A stretch of DNA of 64,000 nucleotides from Cucumis sativus (lineage: Eukaryota > Streptophyta > Magnoliopsida > Cucurbitales > Cucurbitaceae): the NCBI RefSeq assembly GCF_000004075.3, contig NC_026660.2, forward strand, positions 3,906,001 through 3,970,000, in the 5' to 3' direction. Shown in pieces: positions 52,101-63,594 of the stretch. Position 1 is the first letter of the stretch, and each line of letters starts with the position of its first letter. Position numbers and translations under genes: made by a program. The notes beneath the pieces are model-generated. The model saw nothing but the letters and a program-made list of their open reading frames with translations, was not told where the DNA came from and searched no databases.

Positions 52101-52473
52101 TAACTCCTTCCTGTACCTCCTTTGCCTTTCTCCGCAAAGAGTGTCGACGTGAATTCTGAACCCCGTGTGTCCCATCATTTATTTCTTCCCTACTTGGAAA
52201 GCACGATACTGCATTCTTGCTACCATTCTTCTGCCGTTTCAGCTTCTCCAAAACTTTAAAACCTAAAAGTTGTTGAATCTGCACTTTAACTTCTTCTGGA
52301 ACTTCCTCACATGGAGCTACATTTCCCCTTTCCCCAGCTAGATGTTGCTTTAGTCTGGATATGCCACCCCCAAGCATAACTTTATTACAGTATTTGCATT
52401 TGATCTTCTGGCGACCTCCATTGACCATAATTCCATGAGCCCAACCAGGATCAGAAGCTCGTGGAGGTACCAT
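49189..52473 (-). CDS. BED zinc finger / DUF659 / hAT C-terminal protein (domesticated hAT transposase-like)
   Basis: Three coding exons on the minus strand, 52473-50754, 50677-50476 and 49405-49189, give 712 residues. A BED-type zinc finger lies at about 11-55 (CKYC at 26-29, H44, C55), followed by a basic linker with KRKKK (nuclear signal). DUF659 runs from about 191 to 345 (GPGYKMPTYHSLMGKLL, then VLVDRWMD and FVTDTSPLFKAAG). The hAT C-terminal dimerisation region is at about 575-640 (WWSLYGSDYPDLQRLAVRILSQTCS). The acidic tail, from SIDAVDPVFSEAIDANMEDWV onward, is mostly in exon 3. Such genes are widespread in plants and are thought to be transposase-derived nuclear proteins. It has clean introns and no disabling breaks, so a host gene is more likely than a live element. 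The exon 3 acceptor (caag|GTGC) is the least certain junction. A splice acceptor just before the ATG (taaacag) implies an upstream leader exon, perhaps near 54540-54700. Confidence 0.85.
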
Positions 52474-52477
52474 TCCC

Positions 52478-54720
52478 TGTTTAAGATGTTCGGTTACTCA
52501 TAACTGTAATGTGACTTACTTCTTATTTAGAGGAAACTCAATGAACTTTAAAACCTTCTTAGTGAAACAAGTTGTGCCTGCTAGTGCAAACAGGCTCCCA
52601 CACTTGCTTTTCCTTGAATTTCATATCAGTGAGAAGCTCCTCAAACTCCACCTCTGGATGTTTATAACCTGACTTATCCTGATGAATCAAACGCAAGGAA
52701 TAGTTCTAAATTGAATAACTAAAAGATAAATCTAATCATACTAATGAGCTAGTGTGGTATATTGAATTCTTGAAATCACGTGAATCAACTATGATTGATG
52801 TCAATTTTTTTAGATAGAAAACAAAGGAATAAATTCAATCATTAGAAGAAAAAAGGGTGCAAAATGCCAACAGCCTAAGGGCTGGGGGATGAAGAGCCCC
52901 CCCACCTGATGAACTACAGAGAGCAGCGCTGTCCAAAATAATCAAATAAAGAGGGATATTTTAAAAAATCAAAAATCAAAAGATTGGTGTAACCAGTGTG
53001 GATGATGACCAAGAATTCAGAGAAAGCATCCTACCAGTCTGAAATATCGAAAAAAGAAAAAGCTTTTAGGAGACCATTTTTTCCCAGTTTATTGTATTGA
53101 ATCTTATCATGACCAGAGTCATATTTGCAGACGTTTACTTTCAAATTGAAGAAGAAAAACCTGAAAATATAGCTGTCATTCTACACCAAACAACAAATTA
53201 TTTCCATTTAAAAAAATGATGGACAATTAATATATACAAAGTGGAACCGGGAATTGGCATATTCAATTGCAACACTTAGGAACTCAACATGTTTTCTTTG
53301 TGAGTTCTTATAACATCTGCCTCCATTACAGCGTAGCTCTGTTATATGACATGATCTGAATGTTTCCAGGGTCCATTGATATATTAGTACTCCTAAACCT
53401 ACCCCCCCCCCCCCCAAAAAAAAAAACAAAAAAAGAAAAGAAAAAAAAAGGTACTGTCATAGTGTCAGGTCTTGTAGCATTGCAAATGACATAGCACACA
53501 AGTACAACTATGATAATATGCAATCAACATGTCTCAACTCTCAACAAAGTCTATTCAGCCCATATTTATAATGCGATAGGAGCAGATTGTTGCATGCTTC
53601 AATCAATTAATTTGTAGATTAAATTTATAACTGAAGGTGTCTGCAAACGTACGTTAGAAGCATGGCTCCAATGCGCAAGTTATTTTTAATAAAATGTAGC
53701 TTACTTGTCTGACCAGTCTACGTTCAAGATTTGTTGGCCCCTTTGGCCATTATTTCTTATACAAGTTTACGGGCTTGTGTTGGATTATGACTTCACTTCA
53801 CCTTATGGAATTGCTTCATCCCATTAAGCAATTCGAGTAAGATTTAATCACACAAAGAAATTTAGCTTTTTTAAAGTAAAAATAATAAACCCAAATCGTT
53901 ACCGAGTGAGCAACTGAGCAAATTTGTGAGTTCGATGCTTTCCCCAGGAGAAACCAAACTCAAAATAACATAAAACATAAGCTTAAAAGTTGAAATTTTA
54001 CTAACTATATGATCAAGTTTCCCAAAAAAGAACAAATGAAACAAGTGTTCATTGCCTCGCCATACTTCTAAATTACAATTATATTAAGCAAAAGATGGGG
54101 AAAAAAAGTTCATAATCAGTAACCAAATGAATGACAAACAAAAATAGAGAAGGAACGTTCATGTGCAGAAGAAATTCAAATAAACTAATGGCTATACAAC
54201 AAGCAGCACGGTAGCACGATTAAGTTCAAACCAAGTTAAGCAAAGATCAAAAGTACATTCGCAAAAGAAAATTTCCCGAGTGGAAAATCAGTGTTCTTCA
54301 TTTTCCAGCTACGAAAAAACATCAACTTTCAACAATGTCGGAAAATAAGTAAATGGAAATTCAGCTCACCTACTCACTCCATAGCTAAGGAACTCCGGAA
54401 TAAAAAGCTAAATCCGAGATATCGGACGAAATGGTGGGAGTGGGAGCGGAATCCGGCCAAGCATTTGAGAACAGAAACAGATCGATGGAGGTGAAGTGAA
54501 AGATGAAACAATGAATGTGAATGAGAATAACGTACTTTCCTGCCGAAATATCGAGGCTCGGATATCGCCAATAAATGGGTATGGTGAAAGAATCGTTTCG
54601 GATAGCTTTATGGTTTCCGAAATGATGAGACGAGAGATAAGTTTCTCGGGTTGAAGTTGAAGCCGAAGAACACGAGATAAGACTCCGTTTTAACTCTTCA
54701 CAAACTCACACCTATACTAT
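52478..54720 (-). other. Probable 5' leader intron and first exon of the hAT-like gene
   Basis: On the minus strand, cttaaacag|GGAATGG at about 52476-52484 is a good acceptor, so the ATG exon starts almost at the ATG. A donor-like GGAAA|gtacgt lies near 54533, in a stretch with higher GC and CT-rich flanks (54540-54720) that looks like a plant promoter/leader. No protein is assigned to this interval. A C/A mononucleotide tract near 53402 lies within it. Confidence 0.4.
53402..53426. repeat. Poly-C followed by poly-A tract
   Basis: About 14 C are followed immediately by about 11 A, and then more A-rich sequence to about 53450. Long G/C homopolymers are rare in this AT-rich DNA. Exact length is likely to be error-prone. 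Confidence 0.85.
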
Positions 54721-56099
54721 CCTTTCACCTACCTCTTTTCTTTCTTAGTCTTTTTAAGGTTAAATTACAACTATGCTCTTACCCTCTATTTCATCCATAC
54801 AAAAATAATTAAACTTTTAACTTATTTACTAATATGGTCAAATCAAAAACAAAATTTATTTTACCCTTGTAAATATTGATAGGTTATTTAGTTTTATATT
54901 TTATAAGTAGTTCGCTGAAAAACAGAAGTAAGTGTGTCAATGATCACAACTCAAAGTTACCCCGAGAGATGCCCTTAAGCTAAAAAACATAAACATTGTG
55001 TAATATGATATCGGGTTAAGGTTGTCCCGAGATGTCCCTAAAAGCAAAAACTAAAAACTAACACCTAGACACTTTTTAATCATTTTTAAGAATACATCTT
55101 AGCCATAAATTGAAGAAGGTGACCAACATGGAAGCTTTTCCATCACTTTTTTGGGGGTTAAACTAATTTTTTAGGGTTAGTCATTTCTCAGTCGATGTAT
55201 ATAAGAAAATTATTGAATTTTTTTCTTTAGCAAGATGTGTTCAACCTCATGGCTTCTTCCTACAATAATAGACTTTGTCAGAGGATTGAAAGATTTTTTC
55301 TGTGTTGAACATTGGTCTATTAAATTACAGAGGTTGTTGGTTGACTTGTTTGATAGACGCATCATAGGACTTCATTAAAGCTAACACAAATATAATGTTA
55401 GATTAGTTTAAAGTTCCATTTTAAATCCTAGAAGGAAGAATATCGTGGAATTTTCTAAACAAGAGCTCCCTTTCATGGCTTCCTTCGATCGCAGGCAAAA
55501 TGGCATCATCAAATGACCTTGTAAAGCGTACGACAATCTCCATTTCTTCAAGGTTGTTCTTGTTGATGCTCTCAAGGAACAAAAGTTTGTAAGCAAAAAT
55601 TATTCTAATATTCAAAGTCTTTTTGCTACGTTGTTTAGCTTCTTTGCCTTTTTTTTAAAAAAGAATGCACTCTTAGAGTGATGGGACACTCAGTCGAGAA
55701 ATTTCCTTCAAAGAGGTTTTTTAAATTTGGGAAGAATTTTGAGGTCGATCTTGTTTTAAAAAAAAAATTACGAGTTTTCTCGTAAAAAAATAAACGTTTA
55801 ACTTTTTTTCTTAAAATTTACAATCATTTGTCATTGAACTTATTCAATTGTACCTAATTTTTTCATTTAAAAAAACCCACTCTTTTAAATTAAATTACAA
55901 ACTTAGTATATAAAACTTGTGAGTTGATTAGATCCTACATCCCAAAATGTCTAACAACCCCTGAAATTTGAGTTTCAAGTCCAATAAATTTTTAGTTTTA
56001 GTAGGAATTCAAAAATTAGAACATTACTGTAAATTTTGAATAGATTTTTTTATGGCTAAGTTGGTTCTAAATTACCACATGAACAACGACAATTTTTTT

Positions 56100-56284
56100 A
56101 TGTCAAGTTATAAATAACGGTGACATATTTACAACGTCAATACAAGTGCATTAATAACAATATACCGGTGTTATTACACATATTTAACAACACTTTTTTT
56201 CAAAGTTATCATTAAATAGCCTATCTTGACAGATGCTTCAAGGACACAAAGTTTGCGTTATTAAATACCATTTTTATAGTAGTG
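56100..56284. mobile_element. CACTA-like right terminus (fragment)
   Basis: Read inward from 56284 on the minus strand the sequence is CACTACTATAAAAATGGTAT, a typical CACTA-family start. The adjoining 150 bp contain several short words such as aacggtgacatatt, aacgtcaatac and accggtgttatta, which resemble subterminal repeats. No left end was found within the window. Confidence 0.4.
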
Positions 56285-57065
56285 CAATTTGTTTTAACAA
56301 CAAACTAATAAACGAAGAGAAGCTTTGATACTTATCTATACAAGCAATGTTTAAAGGAATCCGTAGGTTAAGAATCAATGGATAGTAATTGTTGCCTAAG
56401 AGGGAGATAGAGACATATAAGATGTTTAATTATGTTGTGTGTTTTACTCACCACGCTTAAGTGCATTTTACATTCTTTATGTGTGAATGTTTCACGTGTG
56501 CTTAAGTAACTGATTGCATATTACGATTGTGGATATAATCGTTCGTTATTTTATATGCTCTAGCTCTATTATATCTCGTCAAAAACTTTTATGTAAGACC
56601 TTCGAGTCTAAACTACTCATGAAGAATCACATAAAACTTTTCTATCTTAACAAAGTAACCATCTTTTAAAATCCAATGGGCGTTATCGATTATTCGATAT
56701 TAATTTGAGAATTTGCAGCAGGACCATGAATCCTTACCAATTAAGTACTATTGTAAACTTTATTATGTCAAAACTTGGATGTAAAGTGATCAGCAAATGT
56801 CACCTCTCCTGTAGAATGAACTTAAAGAGTGATTGAAATTTCAAGTAGAAATGAATCAAGATTGAGCGGTTGTTATGTGACTGGGAGATAAGACAAGTAA
56901 GGCATTTACTTTGGTTATGCTATTTAGACTCACCAATGTCACCTCATTCTTCCATAATGAGCTATTTCATCTGTACTCAAAACTAGTTAGGATGAAAATT
57001 CTCCACTCATAACTAGCTCCATCCAATGGACGAGGACAACAATTCAGAATTGAGGGCCACTTCTT

Positions 57066-57095
57066 CCTATCACATCCATTCCTATCACATCCATT
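57066..57095. repeat. 15-bp perfect tandem duplication
   Basis: cctatcacatccatt is present exactly twice in a row. No gene is recognised around it. Confidence 0.9.
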
Positions 57096-59693
57096 CTCGG
57101 TGTGATCCAACATTCACGAAATATGTCTTTTCTACTTTTAACATTATTTTTCTTTCTTCTTTTAGAATAAGTGAGGTAAGAAATCAAACCTCATATCTCA
57201 AAGTTGACGGTACAAATTTAAGCTAGTTAAGTTATACTCTTGTTGGCAACTCCAATCTAACTGAATAAAAACAACCCCTACGTTATATACAGGAGATAAT
57301 AAGCACAAAAGGTTTTATTTTGAATATTTGAAAAACCTTTGAAGTCTAAAAAGTTCAAACCATGGGTAAAAAAAAGACTTGAAAGAACATATGGTGGTTC
57401 GACATCTTACCCAATTCCATGTTAATAAGGCCCAAAAGTAATGTAATGCATTGACGACTTACAAGACTTTCTTTTATTCAAATAATTGTAACAAAGGCAA
57501 GGTATACTAACACAAACAATTATTCCTGTGTTGATCGTTTCATCGAAATGAAGTAATGTATTGAAAAACTTTGTTTTATGCTTACACGTTATTTATATCA
57601 GTCCAGACCAATTTAACGTTTCTAATTAAATTAAAAACCAAAAGTTATCTAAACAAACACATACAAATGACGCTGCTAACTTTTATCATAAAAAATTCAA
57701 GGACTAACTTGGAAGACATGGAGCGCACACGTAGTAAAAGAAATTAACCTTTCATGATTTTCTTTTATTTTTTTATAATATTGCAAGTGTCCAAACCAAC
57801 TTATTGACACTTCCCTAACTTGTAAATGCAACAGTTGACCATCTTAAATTTGGTTGTCAAGTAACCCAAATGTTCATATAAAAACTGAAAAAGTTCCAAA
57901 AATTGGCTGTGAATTTAACTCAAAGAACATAGGAAGATGACATATCATAATACCTCTTGTAACACAGTACAAGCACACAATTTTGAAATAACTTTCTAGG
58001 GGATGCGAGCAACAAACAAGAAATTAAGCCAGAAATTTAATTGAGAGTATAGTTCTAACCTTTTAAAGAAAGTATTGGTGTATTTGAAACTGACACATGC
58101 AGCAGAAGTTCATTCAATGCAAAGGGCTTCAGCTTAACGTGGAGGGCAGAGTGCTTCTTCAATTTCAATCGCCTTTCTGCTCCCTCCCTCCACGTGAATT
58201 CCTTGTGTCGTTTAGCAACTAAAAGCCCCTGCACGATATATTGTTTTCCCATTCACTTGGGGACTATAATCTATTCATACACTCCTTGGTTGAAATTGGA
58301 CACACAAATCTAGCTGAAGAGATTCAGAGTTTTTACCTTTCTCCCCTTTTATGGATACTATTAGGTATGGAAGGGTGCATTTGGTTGGCTATCCAAAAAC
58401 ATAAATGCGAGTGTGAACAAAGGATTTAACAAACAGAGTTTTAGGAATCTGTTTAACAGCAAATTAAAATTTCTAAGAAACACTAGTAAGCATTTAATTT
58501 TATGATGCATTGACTTTTTGTAGCACGAGATCCAAAAATTTCCAATTTTTCGAACTTCATAGTTTGCCTTAGACATCCCTTTAGGAGGATGTTTAAAGTG
58601 CAAAATTGAGTTAAGAAGTTTAGAATTAGTATTTTGGAGTTAAAAAGTCTGTGTTTGGATGCAAAGATATGAATTTGGAGTTTTAAAATAAATATGCAAA
58701 AAGAGAGAGAAGTAAAAGATAAAGTTCATCAATAATATGCAAACTTCGTGAACAAAAATGAAGTTAGAGTCAGTTATTTAAAAAATTGATGAATCAAACG
58801 TCCTCATGAAACCTGAAGAGTAAAGCTATGATTTTGGGTAGCTTGTGAGCTATTGACCCGAAAGGAACATTAGATCTTTCCATGATAAGTTACTTCATTT
58901 CCCTTTTGATTCAGTTTCTTAGAGGAGGAGAAAGAGAGGTCCGGAGAACCTACCGAAACATGTCCTAATATATTTTATTTTTTAAAAAAAAAGGCCAATA
59001 AATGATCCTCTCAAAAACACAATTTCCCTCGTAGGCATAGCAAGAAAAAACTCGAACATCTTCAATTACTCAGAAGTAGTATCATTTATGGATACAAAAT
59101 TTCCCCATCTTATGTTGTTGGCAATAGCCACCTAGAAAATGACCGCCTAATTAATAAACTGAGAATGATTTTCAACCTTCGTCCACCTGTATGGAAAGCT
59201 ATATCTATTAACACCTGAAAGCACATTGACTATAAATGAATCTAGCTACTATTGCAATACATGAAGGGGAGAATGTAAAAGTAAAATCCACTAGTCATCT
59301 CATGGCAAGGGATAGTGCTCTACAAGCTTAAAATGTCTCGACTTCATATCTATCCAAGAAGCAGCAATTCAAATTTTGATCCATACGAGTAAAAACTATG
59401 TGCCTTCGTACATAAAAAATCAAGTGCCACAGTTCATTTAAAGTTTCTGAAGGTGTTGAGTTTACTTGCCAAAACATGTGAATCTTCAAAACATGGCCGT
59501 GGATCATGTGAAGTGCAACAGATGTACATCTTCCTACATTAAATCTAACCTTTTTTTGGTTTAGACTGTATAAAATGCCCACTACATACTAAATCATCTG
59601 TCACCAACATTTCCAACAAACTTTGCTTCTATTTCTTCCTCCTTGTTTGTACCACTTATTATATCCCTTTGGCTCTTGCTTTATCAAACAAAG

Positions 59694-60367
59694 ATGAAAA
59701 GACTCCCACTTGTGGCTCACATTTCTCTACTTTTCGTGATTTTTTTCATCATACTAATGATTGGTAGCAGTCTTGATGCTACTCGCTGGGATCACAGTAA
59801 GAAAAAACATCATCTATGTGGTTTATATTGTCAACTTATCTTGCTTTTCTAGTGGCTGGGAATATGCATTCATGTTCCCATAACACATGCATCAACATTT
59901 TACTCTGATTTAGACACATCTAAGCCTTTTAAGTGTGTAATGTTTCAGTGAGCTTTAATGCAGAAGATACTCACAGAACAATCAACCATTCAAGGCACCA
60001 GCAGGTATTGTTTTTAAGCCCACGTTTCTCCACCTAGTTTTAAACATTATGCATGAAGATAACAAAAGTTCGCCTGTCGGGTAGAAGAATAGGAAAAATC
60101 TGAACAGATGCTCCTTGAACAAGACAAACAATACTAACATAATCAGTTTCTTCGTCATGTGTGCCTGTGCAGGAAAAAACTAAAGAAGTACTTGGTATGG
60201 AGTTATACCCTACAGGATCCAGCCTCCCAGACTGCTCCCATGCATGCGGACCATGTTTTCCGTGCAAAAGGGTGATGGTGAGCTTCAAATGCTCTGTTGC
60301 AGAGTCTTGTCCAACCGTCTACAGATGCATGTGTAAAGGAAAATATTATCGCGTACCCTCCAATTGA
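59694..60367 (+). CDS. EPF2: EPIDERMAL PATTERNING FACTOR 2-like secreted peptide precursor
   Basis: Exons 59694-59796, 59949-60004 and 60173-60367 join in frame to 117 residues. A strong hydrophobic signal peptide lies at about 5-26 (ISLLFVIFFIILMIG). A short propeptide with HRTINHSRHQQEKTKEVLGMELY follows. The mature cysteine-rich peptide begins near TGSSLPDCSHACGPC, with eight cysteines (74, 78, 81, 84, 93, 99, 105 and 107) expected to form four disulfides. The sequence TGSSLPDC, the words KRVMVSF and SVAESC, and the tail with YYRVPS identify the EPF2 branch rather than EPF1 or the EPFLs. In Arabidopsis EPF2 is secreted by early stomatal-lineage cells, is bound by ERECTA-family kinases and TMM, and limits entry into the lineage. 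The start is fixed by the signal peptide. Confidence 0.94.
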
Positions 60368-61629
60368 GCATAAACTTCAATCTGGAGGAATATGCAGCAA
60401 AAAACAAAGCAATTAATGATTTAGTTAGCACTTAGCACTGAGATGACTATGGATATAATGAAGACTGAGACTACAGTTTCCGTTGATTTCATTAGGGTTA
60501 TTTCCTTGTACTGGGATCATTCTGTCTAAGAGAGTAACTGAGACAACAAATTTTCAAGCACATGAAGTGAGATGTTGGGGTAGTTTAATTGTATGCGATA
60601 ACATTTCCATTGTTATATTCTACTTGTAATGAAATCTGGTTTATCCTGCTCCCCACCTTCAAGTTGAGAATATGCAATTGAATGTCTCAGAAAAACAAAC
60701 CAGAATAAGAGAATGAGCCAGTAAAGTTTATGACAGGGGGATATAACAAACATCTATGTGTTCAATTTCACCCCAACAAGCATATCCATTTAGCCAAAAG
60801 GTAAAGTTTGAGATTACTTGGCTGGAAATTATCAGGCAGCCAAATAATAACCATGATAATAAATCCTTGAACAAAGAAACGAATGGCAGAGCATCCCATC
60901 ATAGAGCAAACAACTATAGCAGGATTTCAGAAATTGATGATATTATATGAAGAAGAAGAGAAAATTAGCATAATAATATGAAAATAGCAATGGCAATTCA
61001 AACAGATATTACATAACTGCACGGGCCTAAGCCATTCTACACTACATACGTTTCAAAACTATTCAAGACACTTTCTGTGCCAAATTGATTTTACTTTTAT
61101 ACCTCAAGATCACTATTAGGCACGGGAAAACTGGCAATTGACAGTGGATATATTTTGCAAGAACCATATCTGTCATTAGAGCAGATAAGATCGAAATCCA
61201 TTCGAAAATCCAAACTACACAAACCAAAATGATAATAGACAAACGGAACGATCTTCTAAGCCGATTTATCTAGCCAGATAAGTTGCAGAAAGAGGCAAAT
61301 CATGTCGACAGATCAACAATTACGGACGTGAACGATTATCTAAACCGATCGAAATAAAAAACGGGTAACACAAACTTTCATTTGGTAAAACGGTGGCCAA
61401 TATACATCCACCTATAACGATTCGAATTTTAGGGAAACCCCCTTCGATCAGTTAAATAACATATCGCGTCCAGCATCAAATGTCATCAATTAATTCGACA
61501 AAAAAATATATGTATAATCAGATAATCCGACACTCAACCCGATTCCAAAAAGTAAAAGAAAAACACACATACGCGCGCACGAATCCAGTAACCTTTCCAA
61601 ACATCAGCTTTACATCTGAATCCGGACTA
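60368..61629. other. Intergenic region between convergent EPF2 and PP1 inhibitor genes
   Basis: Contains the two 3' UTRs. No further coding exon or repeat was recognised. Composition is less AT-rich towards 61100-61630, consistent with a long 3' UTR of the minus-strand gene. Confidence 0.55.
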
Positions 61630-61989
61630 TCAATTGACACTACTGGAACCATCCCCGCCGTTTCCCCCAGAAGAACAAGGGTTCCCATTCCCATGATGAT
61701 GATGATGACGATGATTATTATCATCATCCTCCTGATCGCTGCCGTCCTCGTCGAAGGGTTTCTGCTTGTGAAATATACAGCACTTCTTGGAACTCTTTTT
61801 CTGCATGAACTCGTTGTCGACGGTACCTTCCTTCCAGGAGACCTTCTTCTTCTTCCGATTGAGACGGAGCACTAGGGTTTCAGGGGGTTGAGAGGAAGAG
61901 GAACCGTTGGGTAAGATGACGGTGGTGGTGGTAAGTGAAGGGGAGGAGGAGGTGAATGCTCCGGAAGCGGTCATGGGTGCCCTAGCCAT
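61630..61989 (-). CDS. INH3: Type 1 protein phosphatase inhibitor-3 (PPP1R11/YPI1 family)
   Basis: A single exon of 119 residues. It carries [20 protein letters not shown] followed by [22 protein letters not shown], the near-invariant core of the inhibitor-3 family. KVSW (49-52) is the RVxF-type docking motif for the PP1 catalytic subunit, and the CCIF region is the second PP1 contact. The C-terminal tail is acidic, then has five His in a row (HRHHHHH) and Gly/Ser-rich sequence, partly encoded by a gat/atg simple repeat at about 61695-61725. The protein binds and inhibits or steers PP1, mainly in the nucleus. The frame stays open upstream to 62166, but [10 protein letters not shown] at 61989 is the usual family start and the upstream extension looks non-coding. 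Confidence 0.92.
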   Translation of the reverse strand: MARAPMTASGAFTSSSPSLTTTTVILPNGSSSSQPPETLVLRLNRKKKKVSWKEGTVDNEFMQKKSSKKCCIFHKQKPFDEDGSDQEDDDNNHRHHHHHGNGNPCSSGGNGGDGSSSVN

Positions 61990-62427
61990 GTTTGATGGAG
62001 AAATTTTGATGGAGAAATCTGTTATCGGAATGAGAATTGGAGATAAAAGGAAGAAACTGCGAAGGCCTCTCTTTCTCATTTCCAAGCAGACCGCGGAAAT
62101 AGTCGGTCCGCTCGTACCTCCATCCTTGCCGCCAAATGCTTTTGTTATTATATTCGGATATTCCATTCCCCTCTCTCTCTCTCTCTTTTCTTTTTTCTTT
62201 TCTTAGTAAAATTAAAATTAAAGAATCAAAATCTTTTTTAATATGGAAAACAAATTAATCAAAATAATATTTATAAGCTTAATTTTTAAAAACAAAAATA
62301 ACAAATAAAATTTTTTTGTTGTGACAATTCTATTTGTTATTTAGAAAATATGATGATTTAAATTTAAAATGTAGGTTTTAATTAATAAAATTTAGAAAAT
62401 CAATGTATAGATTGATTGTTTTTACCC

Positions 62428-62497
62428 TCTTAAGTGTGATTAATAGACCATGTGCGGAATTCAAGCTAAGCATAATTAAGCACACGTCTTAAGTTTA
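62428..62497. repeat. 70-bp direct repeat, copy 1
   Basis: Identical base for base to 63525-63594. The unit starts tcttaagtgtgattaatag and ends cacacgtcttaagttta. Its two ends form an imperfect inverted repeat (cttaagtgtg against cacacgtcttaag). Confidence 0.95.
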
Positions 62498-63524
62498 TAG
62501 ATTGTGTCAATTGTCATAGGACTAAATGATTGACGGTCATTTAAGGTTAAATTGGGTTTTTGGTGTATTAGTTTTACTTTTCAGCCTATTGAGTTACCAA
62601 TTTAGGGTTCGTTTGGATTAACTTAACAAAAAATATTTTTAAAGAATTTGTTTTTGTTTAAACTATTTTTCTAAAAAAAATTAAATACAATTAAAAATCT
62701 ATTTTATGTAACTTTCAAATATTTTAGTTTTTTTTCAAAATAATTTATTTTAAATTAAACACTCGAAAATGTAATCCAAACACCACTACTTTGGTTTTAA
62801 ATCTATCCTAAATCCTAAAATTCAAAATGTTAGTTATTCTAATGGATTTTAACCTTTCAAATTTACGTCGTAGAGATTTCCAGCATGATAAATGTTAAAA
62901 CTTTATATTACATGAATATACTTATAGTGTTTTGGGTGAGGACCATCATAAGATTATAATAACCACCTCTTGCTGCACTAAAAATCATTTTTGTATTTGT
63001 TAGTTAAGTACATTTAGCACGGTTTCAGATATCCCTATTTGCTACAAATTTTACTATTGCACATTCGTCGTTTTTTATTATTGGCGGCAGTATTTACATT
63101 TTATGCTCAAACTAAAATAGTTCACAACTCGAATACATATTGTTATAACTCGAACTAAAATAATATACATTCCAAATACAAACTTTTCTAACCTAATAAT
63201 TACAATCAAATGCCTCGTAAACTTATACTTTAGTTTGCTTTGTATACTTATAGACTTGTGAAACCTGCACCTAAAAATAGAAGATAAGAAATAAAAGTTT
63301 GACTAAGTGTTTGAATTTAGGTGTTTTGAGGTAGTTTTCGCGAGAAGAGGCAAGTTGCTACTTAAGAAAGGTTATGCGAGGAAAGGTTGGTTAGTTTGCG
63401 AAGAAGATTTCTTGGAGTAAAAGGTAACTATGCGATAAGGATGTTACGTGAGAAATGTTGAACGAGTAAGGTTCTTCTCGAAATGAAGTTTGACGAGAAG
63501 AAGTAAGGAAAGTTCGGAGAAATT

Positions 63525-63594
63525 TCTTAAGTGTGATTAATAGACCATGTGCGGAATTCAAGCTAAGCATAATTAAGCACACGTCTTAAGTTTA
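63525..63594. repeat. 70-bp direct repeat, copy 2
   Basis: Second perfect copy, 1097 bp downstream of the first and in the same orientation. It follows the purine-rich cgagaag/gcgagg stretch. Confidence 0.95.

Larger units (their letters stand above)
54720..59690. other. Gene-poor region between the hAT-like gene and EPF2
   Basis: No exon of a known family was read. Medium-length frames near 55410-55615 and 58055-58252 on the minus strand have no recognisable motif. A CACTA-like end lies at 56255-56284 and a 15-bp tandem at 57066-57095. The final part is the EPF2 promoter. Confidence 0.55.

Noticed and set aside
58055..58252. 65-codon minus-strand frame with KEFTWREGAERRLKLKK
   Set aside because: Slightly better composition than its surroundings but no recognisable domain, promoter or splice partner.
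61990..62166. N-terminal extension of the PP1 inhibitor-3 frame to 62166
   Set aside because: Not typical of the family; overlaps the CT-rich leader. [10 protein letters not shown] at 61989 is the usual start.
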